Positions 1-8,007 of a stretch of 35,947 nt of DNA are shown one piece after another. The stretch is from NCBI GenBank assembly GCA_041393535.1, contig JAWKJY010000019.1, forward strand, positions 1 to 35,947. The letters run 5' to 3'. A program made the translations under genes and the position numbers. The stretch's first letter is position 1; every line of letters starts with the position of its first letter. The notes under the pieces were generated by a model, which ran no database searches, was not told where the DNA came from, and was given only the letters and a program-made list of their open reading frames with translations. The DNA is from JAWKJY01 sp041393535 (GTDB lineage Bacteria > Actinomycetota > Thermoleophilia > Gaiellales > Gaiellaceae).

Positions 1-1080
1 GCCTACCAGGTGCGCGTCTTCCGGCCCGAGCTCCAATGGCCCGCCTACGGCGCGACCCCCGGTCGGACGCAGGTGCACCCCGCGATCGACCTGCGGCCGC
101 CGTTCCGGCTCGTCTGGAGCCGCGGCCTCGGCTCGCTCGTCGAGTTCCCGGCGGTCGTGTGGGAGGGAGTCGCCTACGTGACGACGCTGGAGGGCTGGCT
201 CTACGCCCTGTCGATGCGCGACGGCGCCGTCCTCTGGAAGACCCGCGTCGGCACGCGCATGGCGTCCTCGCCGGGGCTCGCGCCCGACCGGGGTGAGCTC
301 GCTGTCGTCACCATGTCACCCGGGGACATGAAGGTCGTGGACATGAAGACGGGCAAGGTGAGGTGGCGGCTGCCGACCGGGCTCGCGGAGCCGTCGCCCG
401 TCGTCATCGACGACGTCGCGTACTTCGCCGCCACGAGCGGCCTCGTCTACGCCGTCGACCTCGAGAAGCGCAGGCCGCGCTGGACCGTCGACGTCGGCGC
501 CAAGGTGACGTCCAGCCCGGCGGTCGTCGACGGCACGGTCTACGTCGGCGACTACGACGGCGACGTCCACGCGCTCGCCGCGGGAACCGGCAAGCAGGTC
601 TGGGAGGGGAGCGCGGGCAGCCGCGTCTACGGCACCGTCGCCGTCTCGGGCGGCACCGTCTTCGCGCCGTCGGTCTTCTCCGGGCTCTCGGCGCTGAACC
701 GGAAGACAGGCGAGCTGCGCTGGCGGATCCCGACGGCCGACTACCTGTACTCGTCCCCGGCCGCGTACCGTGGGCGCGTGTTCTTCGGCGACTACACCGG
801 CCGCGTCAGCGCCGCCGACGCGGCGACGGGGCGGATCCTCTGGACGCAGAGCGCCGGCGGCTCCGTCTCCGGCGCGATCCAGGTCGTCGCGGGCGTCGTC
901 TACGCGGGCAGCTTCGCCGGGCGGATCACCGGCTGGGACTGGCGGACGGGCGCGCAGGTCTTCCGCTTCGGTCACGGCCAGTACGTGCCCGTCTCCGGGA
1001 ACGGCGGGCGGCTGCTCCTGCACGGCTACTCGCGGGTCTACGCGGTCGAGCCGAAGCGCGCGCGGGCAGGCGCCCGGTGA
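1..1080 (+). CDS. PQQ-type beta-propeller repeat protein, 5' end cut by window edge
   Basis: The frame is open from base 1 (A-Y-Q before the GTG at 10), so the true start is probably upstream; 359 residues are visible. The protein is built of ~40-residue blades with the PQQ/BamB-type pattern 'VYVGxxDGxVxAL...TGxxxW', for example YVGDYDGDVHALAAGTGKQ near residue 180. It aligns along its length with the next gene (WPAYG/WPIWG, then LRPPFR, then SL-EFP), so the two are tandem paralogues. By analogy the missing N-terminus would hold a membrane anchor or signal peptide. Its stop overlaps the next start (GTGA), implying translational coupling. Such propellers usually act outside the membrane as scaffolds. 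Ligand and role are unknown, and PQQ binding itself is not implied. Confidence 0.85.
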   Translation, partial: AYQVRVFRPELQWPAYGATPGRTQVHPAIDLRPPFRLVWSRGLGSLVEFPAVVWEGVAYVTTLEGWLYALSMRDGAVLWKTRVGTRMASSPGLAPDRGELAVVTMSPGDMKVVDMKTGKVRWRLPTGLAEPSPVVIDDVAYFAATSGLVYAVDLEKRRPRWTVDVGAKVTSSPAVVDGTVYVGDYDGDVHALAAGTGKQVWEGSAGSRVYGTVAVSGGTVFAPSVFSGLSALNRKTGELRWRIPTADYLYSSPAAYRGRVFFGDYTGRVSAADAATGRILWTQSAGGSVSGAIQVVAGVVYAGSFAGRITGWDWRTGAQVFRFGHGQYVPVSGNGGRLLLHGYSRVYAVEPKRARAGAR

Positions 1081-2522
1081 GGCGCCACCTCCGTCGCCGC
1101 TGGCTGCGCTGGCTCGTCGGCCTGACGCTCTTCGCCGTGCTCGGCGCGGGCGCGGTCGTCGCCGTCGTCCTCGTCTGGAACGACCGCGCGACCGGTGACG
1201 TGCGCGGCTCCGCGGCCGACGAGTTCGTCGTCACGGACGAGCCGGGCCTCGTCGCCGAGCCCGTCCCGGCGCCTGCGGAGCCCGCACCCGCCGCACCGAG
1301 CACGACCGCGCCGGCGCCGGCCGAGCCGGCTCCCGTCGAGCTTCCCGCCGAGCCCGTCGAGACGGAGACCGCGCCCCCGACCGGCACCGGCGCGGCCGAG
1401 CCGCCGCCGGCCCCGCCTGCGCCCGCCGAGGTCGACCCCGGCCTGACCTGGCCGATCTGGGGCCTCGACGCGGGCCGCACGCGCGTCGTCCCCGACGCCG
1501 TCGCGCTGCGGCCGCCGTTCCGGCAGGTCTGGGCCTACCGGGCCGGGAGCCTGATCGAGTTCCCGCCCGTGATCGAGGAGCACCGCCTGTACATGGGCAC
1601 GAACCTCGGCCGCGTCGTGTCGCTCGACGGCGAGACCGGCAAGGTGCTCTGGCAGAAGGAGACGAAGCGCTGCATGGCCGCCTCGCCCGCGATCGCGGAC
1701 GGCGTCCTCTACGTCGCGCTGATGGATCCGTCGCCGTGCAAGGACCCCGACCTGTCCGCGCCCGGCTACGTCCTCGCGCTCGACGCGGCGACGGGCAAGG
1801 AGAAGTGGCGCTTCGAGGCGGGCGTCGTCGAGTCCTCGCCGCTCGTCGTCGACGGCACCGTCTACGTCGGCTCGTGGGACCGGAACGTCTGGGCGATCGA
1901 CGCCGCGACGGGCAAGCCGCGCTGGTCGTACCCGACGGGCGACCGCGTCAAGGGCAGCGTCTCCTTCCGCAACGGCGTCGTGTACGTCGGCTCCTACGAC
2001 GGCCGGCTCTACGCGCTCGACGCGCGCACGGGGAAGCTCCGCTGGCGCGCCTCCGGCCGCTCCGGGATCCTCAGCGGCTCGCGCTTCTACTCGACGCCGG
2101 CGCTCGCGTACGGCCGCGTCTTCGTCGGCGACCTGAACGGCTCCGTCTACGCCTACGGCGCGCAGACGGGCGACCTGATCTGGTCACGCTCGACCGACCG
2201 GTACGTCTACTCGTCGCCGGCGGTGTGGAACCGGACGGTCTTCGTCGGCTCGTACGACGGGACGCTCTACGCCTTCGACGCGGCCACGGGCGACACGCGC
2301 TGGGAGTTCGACGCCGGCGGCCCGATCTCCGGCTCACCGGTCGTCATGGCCGGGCTCGTGTACGTGTCGACGTTCGACGAGCGGACGTACGCCGTGAACG
2401 CCGAGACGGGCAAGCGCGTCTGGGAGTTCAAGGACGGGCAGTACTCCCCGATCGTCACCGACGGCGAGCGCGTCTACCTCGCCGGCCACGTGCGCCTCTT
2501 CGCGCTCGAGCCCGGGAGGTGA
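1077..2522 (+). CDS. Membrane-anchored PQQ-type beta-propeller repeat protein
   Basis: 481 residues from GTG 1077, which overlaps the previous stop as GTGA. An open frame extends further upstream only as a shadow of gene 1. Layout: basic N-terminus (RRHLRRRWLRW), one membrane helix at about residues 13-35, a Pro/Ala/Glu-rich linker at about 55-120, then a propeller to the end. The blades are very regular ('YVGSYDGRLYALDARTGKL', 'FVGSYDGTLYAFDAATGD'). The architecture suggests an anchored extracytoplasmic propeller standing off the membrane on a flexible linker. Its place just before the Wzz-like gene suggests a structural role in polysaccharide assembly or the envelope; that is inference. An alternative is a sensor-like propeller of unrelated function. 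Confidence 0.88.
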   Translation: MRRHLRRRWLRWLVGLTLFAVLGAGAVVAVVLVWNDRATGDVRGSAADEFVVTDEPGLVAEPVPAPAEPAPAAPSTTAPAPAEPAPVELPAEPVETETAPPTGTGAAEPPPAPPAPAEVDPGLTWPIWGLDAGRTRVVPDAVALRPPFRQVWAYRAGSLIEFPPVIEEHRLYMGTNLGRVVSLDGETGKVLWQKETKRCMAASPAIADGVLYVALMDPSPCKDPDLSAPGYVLALDAATGKEKWRFEAGVVESSPLVVDGTVYVGSWDRNVWAIDAATGKPRWSYPTGDRVKGSVSFRNGVVYVGSYDGRLYALDARTGKLRWRASGRSGILSGSRFYSTPALAYGRVFVGDLNGSVYAYGAQTGDLIWSRSTDRYVYSSPAVWNRTVFVGSYDGTLYAFDAATGDTRWEFDAGGPISGSPVVMAGLVYVSTFDERTYAVNAETGKRVWEFKDGQYSPIVTDGERVYLAGHVRLFALEPGR

Positions 2523-2562
2523 CGGGGTGTCGAACGTGAGCCGGCCCCGCCCCGGGCGCTGC

Positions 2563-2568
2563 TACAGT
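2563..2568 (+). promoter_or_regulatory. -10 box TACAGT, leaderless start of the Wzz-like gene
   Basis: TACAGT ends 8 nt before ATG 2577. This spacing would put transcription start at or next to the A of the start codon. No Shine-Dalgarno is seen before the ATG and no clear -35 element is visible. The same arrangement recurs through the window. Confidence 0.6.
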
Positions 2569-2576
2569 CGCCGCCG

Positions 2577-3455
2577 ATGAGCGCCGACGCCGAGTCGCAT
2601 CCCGACCTCGAGGCGGAGCGCGAGGTCGACCTCGGCCGGGTCTGGCGCTCGCTGCTCACGCGCTGGTGGCTGATCCTCGCCGCGATCGTCGTCGGCGTCG
2701 TCGTCGGCTACCTCGTGTCGCTCGGCAGCGGCAACGTCTTCCAGGCGAAGGCGACGATCTACCTCGGCCAGCCGCTCTCCGCGGCCGGCTCGGCGCAGCT
2801 CCAGAGCTACCAGAACAACCCGTCGACCGTGAATCAGCTCGCGCGCGACCCCGGGCTCGTGCAGGAGGTCGCGCAGCAGGTCGACGTGCTCCCCGGCAAG
2901 CTGCGCGCCGGCATCTCGACGAAGAGCGTCGCGGGCGCCTCGACGCGCACCGGCCAGACGCCGCTCGTCGAGATCATCGTCCGCGGCTCGTTCCGGCAGA
3001 AGGGCGCCGACGCGGCCAACCTGATCGCGCAGTCGGTCGTCGCCCAGGTCTCGTCCCTCTCGGCCGCCAAGATCGCGACGCTCGAGCGGCTGCAGGAGAG
3101 CCAGCAGCGCTCGCTCGCCTCGATCGAGCAGACGCTGACGGCGATCCAGGAGGCGCAGGCCGACCCGTCGCTCTCCTCCACCGACAAGCTCGTCCTCTCG
3201 ACCCAGGCGCTGACGGCCGACAGCCGCCGCGCCCAGATCGAGGACGACCTCGCGCAGACCGAGCAGAACCTCAACGTCGCGCGCGAGGTCGAGGCCGGCA
3301 AGGTGCTCCGCGAGGCCGTGTCGAGCAAGGTGGCCGCCCGCTCGAAGACGAGCGGGATGGTCGTCGGCGGCATCGTCGGGCTCGTCGTCGGCGGCATCCT
3401 CGCGCTCGCGTGGCCGCGCCTGGTCGGCGGGCTGCGGCGGCGCAGAGCGGCCTGA
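2577..3455 (+). CDS. Wzz-like polysaccharide chain-length/co-polymerase protein
   Basis: 292 residues. The N-terminal stretch EVDLGRVWRSLLTRWWLILA leads into a membrane helix (about residues 27-48). A periplasmic-type domain with 'FQAKATIYLGQPLS' and 'NPSTVNQLARDP' follows, then a long helical coiled-coil region (about 160-250), then a second membrane helix (about 260-282) and a basic tail. This is the two-helix topology of the Wzz/chain-length determinant family (PF02706-like). There is no C-terminal tyrosine-kinase domain, so it is the transmembrane partner only. Its likely role is to set polymer length. The next gene, a GT2, starts 10 nt downstream and is probably co-transcribed. Confidence 0.8.
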   Translation: MSADAESHPDLEAEREVDLGRVWRSLLTRWWLILAAIVVGVVVGYLVSLGSGNVFQAKATIYLGQPLSAAGSAQLQSYQNNPSTVNQLARDPGLVQEVAQQVDVLPGKLRAGISTKSVAGASTRTGQTPLVEIIVRGSFRQKGADAANLIAQSVVAQVSSLSAAKIATLERLQESQQRSLASIEQTLTAIQEAQADPSLSSTDKLVLSTQALTADSRRAQIEDDLAQTEQNLNVAREVEAGKVLREAVSSKVAARSKTSGMVVGGIVGLVVGGILALAWPRLVGGLRRRRAA

Positions 3456-3465
3456 CGGGGAGACG

Positions 3466-4398
3466 GTGCTCGAGGAGAAGAGCATTGCGGTCGTCGTCCC
3501 GGCCTTCAACGAGGAGCTGCTCGTCGGCTCCACGGTCGCCACGATGCCCGCGTTCGTCGACCGGATCATCGTCGTCGACGACTGCTCGACCGACCGCACC
3601 GTCGAGGTCGCGGCCGCCGGCGACGCGCGCGTCGAGGTGATCCGCCACGAGCGGAACGGCGGCGTCGGCGCGGCGATCGTCACGGGCTACCACCGCGCCG
3701 TGGAGCTCGAGATGGACGTCACCGCGGTCATGGCCGCCGACGGCCAGATGGACCCCGACGAGCTCGAGATGCTCGCGCTGCCCGTCGCGCGCGGCGAGGT
3801 CGACTACGCGAAGGCGAACCGCCTCTTCACCGGCCAGGCCTGGGAGCTGATCCCGCACACCCGCTACCTGGGCAACGCCGCGCTCTCGTTCCTGACCAAG
3901 ATCGCCTCCGGCTACTGGCACGTCGCCGACTCGCAGTCCGGCTACACGGCCGTCTCGCTCGAGACGCTGAAGCTGCTCGACCTCGACCGGCTCTACCCGC
4001 GCTACGGCTTCCCGAACGACATGCTCGTCCACCTGAACGTGTGGAACCGCCGCGTGCGCGACTTTCCCTCGCGGCCGATCTACGGCGTCGGCGAGGTGAG
4101 CGGGATCCGGCTGCGCAAGGTCGTCCCGCGCATCTCGTGGCTGCTGTTCAAGGGCTTCCTCTGGCGGATGTTCCAGAAGTACGTCATCCGCGACTTCCAC
4201 CCGCTCGTCCTCTTCTGGGCGCTCGGCTTCCTGACGCTCCTGTGCGGCGTCGGCCTCGGCATCGCGGTCACCGTGCTGCGGATCCTCGGCAACGAGGTCT
4301 CGACCGGCACGGTCGTCCTGATCGCCCTGCTGATCATCTTCGGCCTGCAGCTCTCGCTGTGGGCGATGTGGTTCGACATGGAGTCGAACAAGGACTGA
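3466..4398 (+). CDS. GT2 family membrane glycosyltransferase (DPM1/GtrB-like)
   Basis: 310 residues from GTG 3466, one of few starts here with a good Shine-Dalgarno (GGGGAG at about 3457-3462). The GT-A fold shows 'AVVVPAFNEE', 'IIVVDDCSTD', 'NGGVGAAIVTGY' and the metal-site region 'MAADGQMDP'. Two membrane helices close the protein (about 247-275 and 284-302). This resembles polyprenyl-phosphate mannosyl- or glucosyltransferases that load a sugar from a nucleotide donor onto a lipid phosphate. Such a product could feed the GT-C enzymes encoded at 28.2 and 31.6 kb; that link is inference. The gene is followed by the repeat array. Confidence 0.85.
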   Translation: MLEEKSIAVVVPAFNEELLVGSTVATMPAFVDRIIVVDDCSTDRTVEVAAAGDARVEVIRHERNGGVGAAIVTGYHRAVELEMDVTAVMAADGQMDPDELEMLALPVARGEVDYAKANRLFTGQAWELIPHTRYLGNAALSFLTKIASGYWHVADSQSGYTAVSLETLKLLDLDRLYPRYGFPNDMLVHLNVWNRRVRDFPSRPIYGVGEVSGIRLRKVVPRISWLLFKGFLWRMFQKYVIRDFHPLVLFWALGFLTLLCGVGLGIAVTVLRILGNEVSTGTVVLIALLIIFGLQLSLWAMWFDMESNKD

Positions 4399-4409
4399 AG
4401 GCGTAGCGA

Positions 4410-4844
4410 GGAATGCGCACGGGGGAGAAGTCGCTTCTCCCCCGTGGGCCTCTCATCGCGCCAGGGCCGCTCGCCCTCAGCTTCGCCGGCCCTTGGCGTT
4501 GGCGGGTTCTCCGGGAGGTGGTGGAGTGGTCGGAGGACAGCAAGCTGCCCTCCTCTGAGTAGCGTGGGGAGAAGCTCGCGCTTCTCCCCCACGGGCCCCC
4601 TCATCTCGCCAGGCACCGCGCTCCGGCTGCCGCCTCGTTGCGGTGGCGCCTTCTCCGAGTGGCTTAGTGGTCGGAGGACAGCAAGCTGCCCTCCTCCGAG
4701 CAGCGTGGGAGAGAAGCTCGCGCTTTCTCCCCATGGGCCCCCTCATTTCGCCAGGCACCGCGCCCGGCTGCCGCCTCGCTGCGGGTAGCGGGCGCTCTCT
4801 CCGAGTGGCTTGCGGGTCGGAGGACAGCAAGCTGCCCCTCCTCC
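4410..4844. repeat. Three tandem ~141-146 bp repeats, each with two inverted repeats
   Basis: This array fills most of the 514-nt gene-free stretch 4399-4912. Unit ends are approximately 4410-4553, 4554-4694 and 4695-4844. Each unit has (i) a hairpin of GGGAGAAG/CTTCTCCC type (4418-4446, 4564-4592, 4705-4733), followed by 'GGGCC...CTCAT..CGCCAGG', and (ii) a near-palindrome with arms GGAGGACAGC and GCTGCCCTCC around AA (4532-4553, 4673-4694, 4819-4841; the last has one extra C). Spacing is 141 and 146 nt between near-palindromes. Units 2 and 3 match closely; unit 1 diverges in its middle. No open frame here looks like a gene. A mobile or REP-like dispersed element is possible. Confidence 0.85.
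4418..4446 (+). terminator. Strong hairpin after the GT2 gene (first inverted repeat of the array)
   Basis: A perfect 13-bp stem (4418-4430 with 4434-4446; core arm GGGGGAGAAG) closes a TCG loop, 20 nt after the GT2 stop. No T-run follows, so it would be a non-canonical terminator or an mRNA 3'-end stabiliser. Imperfect versions recur in the next two repeat units (4564-4592 and 4705-4733), so it may simply be a repeat component. Confidence 0.4.
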
Positions 4845-4912
4845 GCGTTCCTCGCGAAACCCTTACAGGTCGCGCTAAAGGCCATCGCGTCTCCGCTGCA
4901 TCGTTCGGGGTG

Positions 4913-6925
4913 ATGCGTCGGATCCGCCTGCGACGGGCTCTCTGCGCCTCGGCTGCTGGGACGGCCGCCCTCGTCTGGTCCGGCTCCGCACTGGCGCTGC
5001 CTGCGACGCAGCCGCTGCGGACGTGGGCGCCGAACGGGCCCGTCACTGCGATCGCGCCGGGGGACGGAGCCGTGTTCGTCGCGGGCGACTTCACGCGCCT
5101 CGCACCGCCCACGGGCGGGTTCGCGGTGCTGAAGGACGGCGCCGCCGAGCCGGTCCCACGGGTCGACGAGGCGGTGCGCTCGGTTCGTCCGGACGGCTCT
5201 GGTGGGTGGGTGCTCTTCGCCCAGTCCGAGCTGGGCGACCGCACGCTGATCCACGTGCTGGCCGACGGGTCGATCGGCCTGCGCGTCTCGCTCGGGCGGC
5301 GGATCGAGTCGTGGCTGCCGTGGCCCGTCGTGTCCCGCGGCCGGGCGATCCTCGTCCGCCAGCGCGCGATGTTCCACTACGAGGCGTACGCGATCGACCT
5401 CGCGACGGGTGCCGAGACGGGCTGGGTGTCTCCTGCCTCCTACGGCCCGTTGTCCATCGTCGCGAACGACGACGTCGTGGTGGCCCGGACGACCGATGGC
5501 AGCGCACAGACGCTCGTTGGGCTGGACGCGGTCAGCGGCGCGGTGCTCTGGTCCAGGCCCGGGCTCGACGGAGCTGCCATGGCGCTCGGTGGCGGGCGCG
5601 TCTACGTCTCCGTCTACAACGAGAACGGCGTCCCGTCCGGGCCGACGGTTGCGCTCGACGCGGCGACCGGCGCGGACGTTTCCTGGACGACCGACCCGAC
5701 GTGCAGCGGCCCGATCGTCGCCTCCGGCGAGCTCGTCGTCGTGAACCCGGACTACCGCTTCACGCCCGACCCGCGGGTCGCGCTGATCGACCCCGTCACC
5801 GGCGCGTGCACACGCGTCGGTGAGCCGGACGACCACTGGACGGCGATCGCGGTCGAGGGCCCGACGGCCTACCTGGCAGGCGACCAGCGCGTCGTCGCCG
5901 TGGATCGCACCGGCGCCCTGCGCGAGCTCGGCCCGGCGCCGAACGGCGCGATCGCCGCGCTCGCGGTCGCCGGCGGGCGCGTGGCGATCGCCGGGCCCTT
6001 CTCGGGTCTCGGCGGCGTCGCCCGGGCGGGGCTGGCCGCGATCGACACGTCGGCGGGCGAGCCGACCGCCTGGGATCCCCGACCGGACGGCCCCGTGCGG
6101 GCGCTGGGACGCGCCGGCTCGACGCTCTACGTCGGCGGCTCGTTCACCCGGATCGCGGGTCGCGTCCGCTCCGGCCTCGCGGCCCTCGACGTGCGGACCG
6201 GCACGGCGCTCCGGTGGCGACCGAGGCTCGACGGGGCCGTGACGGGGCTCCTCGTCGACCGTGGCCGGCTGTACGTGGCCGGTGAGTTCACGCACGTCGG
6301 GGCGGCGGCGCGGCGCCACCTCGCCGCGTTCGACCTCGCGAGCGGGGCGCTGCTCGACTGGGCTCCGGCGGTTCGCGGCGAGGCGGGCGTGCACGACCTC
6401 GGTCTCGCGGCCGCCCCCGGCGGGATCCTCGTCCACGGCGAATTCGATCGGCTCGACGGCCGGAAGCGACCGGGTGTCGCGCTGGTGTCGCGCCTCGGGG
6501 CTCTCTCGCGCTGGCGCCCGCGCTGGCCGGTGCTCGAGCGGAGGATCGTGTCCGCGATCGCCACGCGCGGTCGGATCGGCCTGACGTGGGCGGCCTTCGG
6601 CGAGTACGTGCGAGCAGGAGCGTTCGACGCCCGCTCCGGCGACCTGCTCGTGCGCTGGCCCGGCGCCGACGCGGGCCAGACGCTCGTGCAGGGGGAGGAG
6701 GCGCTCTACGTGGGCGGCCGGGCGTTCGAGACGCGGTCGGGCGACGCGTGGGAGGCGGGCCTCGTCCGGCTCGGGGACGACGGCTTCGGCTACCAGCGCG
6801 CCGGTGCCGCTGTGAGCGCCGCCGACCGCCGCCTCCTCTACCTCGGCGGCTCGTTCTCGCGCGCCGGCGGGCTGCCGCAGGCCAACCTCGCGATCTTCCC
6901 CGCGCTCCCGGGAACGCGCCCGTGA
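4913..6925 (+). CDS. Secreted beta-propeller repeat protein (delta-60/DUF5122-like)
   Basis: 670 residues from ATG 4913 (GTG 4910 is an in-frame alternative). The frame stays open upstream only through the repeat array. The N-terminus is a clear signal peptide: RRIRLRR, a hydrophobic core, then SALALP at about residue 26-30. The mature part has repeats of the form 'LYVGGSFTRIAGRVRSGLAA' and 'LYVAGEFTHVGAAARRHLAA', each followed by a D-x-x-TG-x-x-x-x-W strand. The last copy is 'LYLGGSFSRAGGLPQANLAI'. These match the family of secreted propellers with GGxFxxxGG motifs. It lies alone between the repeat array and the UXS gene. Function is unknown; an extracellular or surface protein is the safest reading. 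Confidence 0.82.
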   Translation: MRRIRLRRALCASAAGTAALVWSGSALALPATQPLRTWAPNGPVTAIAPGDGAVFVAGDFTRLAPPTGGFAVLKDGAAEPVPRVDEAVRSVRPDGSGGWVLFAQSELGDRTLIHVLADGSIGLRVSLGRRIESWLPWPVVSRGRAILVRQRAMFHYEAYAIDLATGAETGWVSPASYGPLSIVANDDVVVARTTDGSAQTLVGLDAVSGAVLWSRPGLDGAAMALGGGRVYVSVYNENGVPSGPTVALDAATGADVSWTTDPTCSGPIVASGELVVVNPDYRFTPDPRVALIDPVTGACTRVGEPDDHWTAIAVEGPTAYLAGDQRVVAVDRTGALRELGPAPNGAIAALAVAGGRVAIAGPFSGLGGVARAGLAAIDTSAGEPTAWDPRPDGPVRALGRAGSTLYVGGSFTRIAGRVRSGLAALDVRTGTALRWRPRLDGAVTGLLVDRGRLYVAGEFTHVGAAARRHLAAFDLASGALLDWAPAVRGEAGVHDLGLAAAPGGILVHGEFDRLDGRKRPGVALVSRLGALSRWRPRWPVLERRIVSAIATRGRIGLTWAAFGEYVRAGAFDARSGDLLVRWPGADAGQTLVQGEEALYVGGRAFETRSGDAWEAGLVRLGDDGFGYQRAGAAVSAADRRLLYLGGSFSRAGGLPQANLAIFPALPGTRP

Positions 6926-7013
6926 CGGCCCCGTCCGTGCGGCCGATCTCAGTGCCTCGTAAGGCTTCCGTTAGGCCTGGCCCGGAGTGCGTCGGGCCCG
7001 CGAGGGGCGCCGA

Positions 7014-7019
7014 TATGAT
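7014..7019 (+). promoter_or_regulatory. -10 box TATGAT upstream of the UXS gene
   Basis: A near-consensus TATGAT. Six nt downstream is GTG 7026, opening an 11-residue frame that stops before the UXS start at 7068. A weak 6-bp hairpin (6979-6998, arms GGCCCG/CGGGCC) lies between the preceding gene and this box and might be a terminator. Confidence 0.6.
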
Positions 7020-7025
7020 CCGGCG

Positions 7026-7061
7026 GTGGCCTGGAACTCCACCGCCTTTCCGGGGGTCTGA
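7026..7061 (+). CDS. Possible leaderless leader peptide VAWNSTAFPGV
   Basis: GTG 7026 sits 6 nt after the TATGAT box, the same spacing as the leaderless starts elsewhere in the window, and reads 11 residues to TGA 7059-7061. The UXS start at 7068 is 6 nt further on, in the same frame. It may be a translated leader that helps ribosomes re-initiate at UXS. It may equally be chance, since GTG is common at this GC content. Confidence 0.3.
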   Translation: MAWNSTAFPGV

Positions 7062-7067
7062 GAACTC

Positions 7068-8007
7068 GTGAGCACCGCACTCGTCACCGGCGGCGCCGGC
7101 TTCCTCGGCTCGCACCTGTGCAGTACCTGCTCGACCAGGGGCACCGGGTCATCTGCGTCGACAACCTCGACTGGCTCATCCAGGGCAGGCACATCCGCCG
7201 CGGCGACTTCGTCTTCGTCAACCAGGACGTGACCGAGCACATCTCGGTCGACGAGCCGCTCGACTTCGTCTTCCACTTCGCGAGCCCCGCGAGCCCGATC
7301 GACTACCTGCGCCTGCCGCTGCAGACGCTGAGGTCAGCTCCTACGGCACGCACCACGCGTCCGGGCTCGCCAAGGCGAAGCGCGCGCGCTTCATGACCGC
7401 CTCGACGAGCGAGGTCTACGGCGACCCGCTCGTCCACCCGCAGCAGGAGTCCTACTGGGGGAACGTGAACCCGATCGGCCCGCGCGGCGTCTACGACGAG
7501 GCGAAGCGCTACGCCGAGGCCCTGACGATGGCGTACCACCGTCAGCAGGGCGTCGACACGGCGATCGTGCGGATCTTCAACACGTACGGCCCCCGCATGC
7601 GCCCCCACGACGGTCGCGCGATCCCGACGTTCATCCGGCAGGCGCTCGAGAACAAGCCGATCACCGTGTTCGGCGACGGGTCGCAGACGCGGAGCTTCTG
7701 CTTCGTCGACGACCTGGTCCGCGGCATCTACCTCCTGGCCCAGAGCGGCGAGCACATGCCGGTGAACATCGGCAACCCGAACGAGATGACGCTCCTCCAC
7801 CTCGCGGAGACCGTGATCCGCATCACGGGCGCGACGAGCGAGATCGTGTTCGAGGCGCTCCCGGTCGACGACCCGCAGGTGCGGCAGCCCGACATCGGCC
7901 GGGCGCGGGAGATCCTCGGCTGGCAGCCCACGATCGACCTCGAGGAGGGGCTGCGGCGAACGCTTGCGTCGCTCGGCCGCACCGCCGTCGAGGTCGACCG
8001 TGCGTAG
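7068..8007 (+). CDS. UDP-glucuronate decarboxylase-like SDR, two frameshifts
   Basis: Extended SDR of the UDP-xylose synthase type: 'LVTGGAGFLGSHLC' (NAD site), 'FASPASPIDYLRLPLQTL', 'ASTSEVYGDPLVHPQ', 'SYWGNVNPIGPRGVYDEAKR' (catalytic Y and K), 'IFNTYGPRM', 'VFGDGSQTRSFCFVDD'. It would convert UDP-glucuronate to UDP-xylose. The frame breaks near 7121 and near 7333; each is explained by one missing base, giving 313 residues when repaired. In addition the stretch after 'CVDNLD' (about 7160-7200) lacks the family's TG...NI motif and looks scrambled, as if several further bases were lost. Sequencing error or a decaying gene are both possible; the second half is intact. The C-terminus overlaps the next gene by 8 nt. 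Confidence 0.82.

Noticed and set aside
363..1076. Upstream extension of the second propeller frame
   Set aside because: Arg-rich translation overlapping the clear propeller repeats of gene 1. GTG 1077 gives a proper membrane anchor.
4418..4844. CRISPR array
   Set aside because: Only three units of ~143 nt with no short repeat/unique spacer pattern and no cas genes.
4643..4912. N-terminal extension of the secreted propeller through the repeat array
   Set aside because: It would hide the signal peptide and translate repeat DNA.
6979..6998. Intrinsic terminator after the secreted propeller
   Set aside because: Only a 6-bp GC stem with an 8-nt loop and no T-run; hairpins like this are expected by chance at this GC content.
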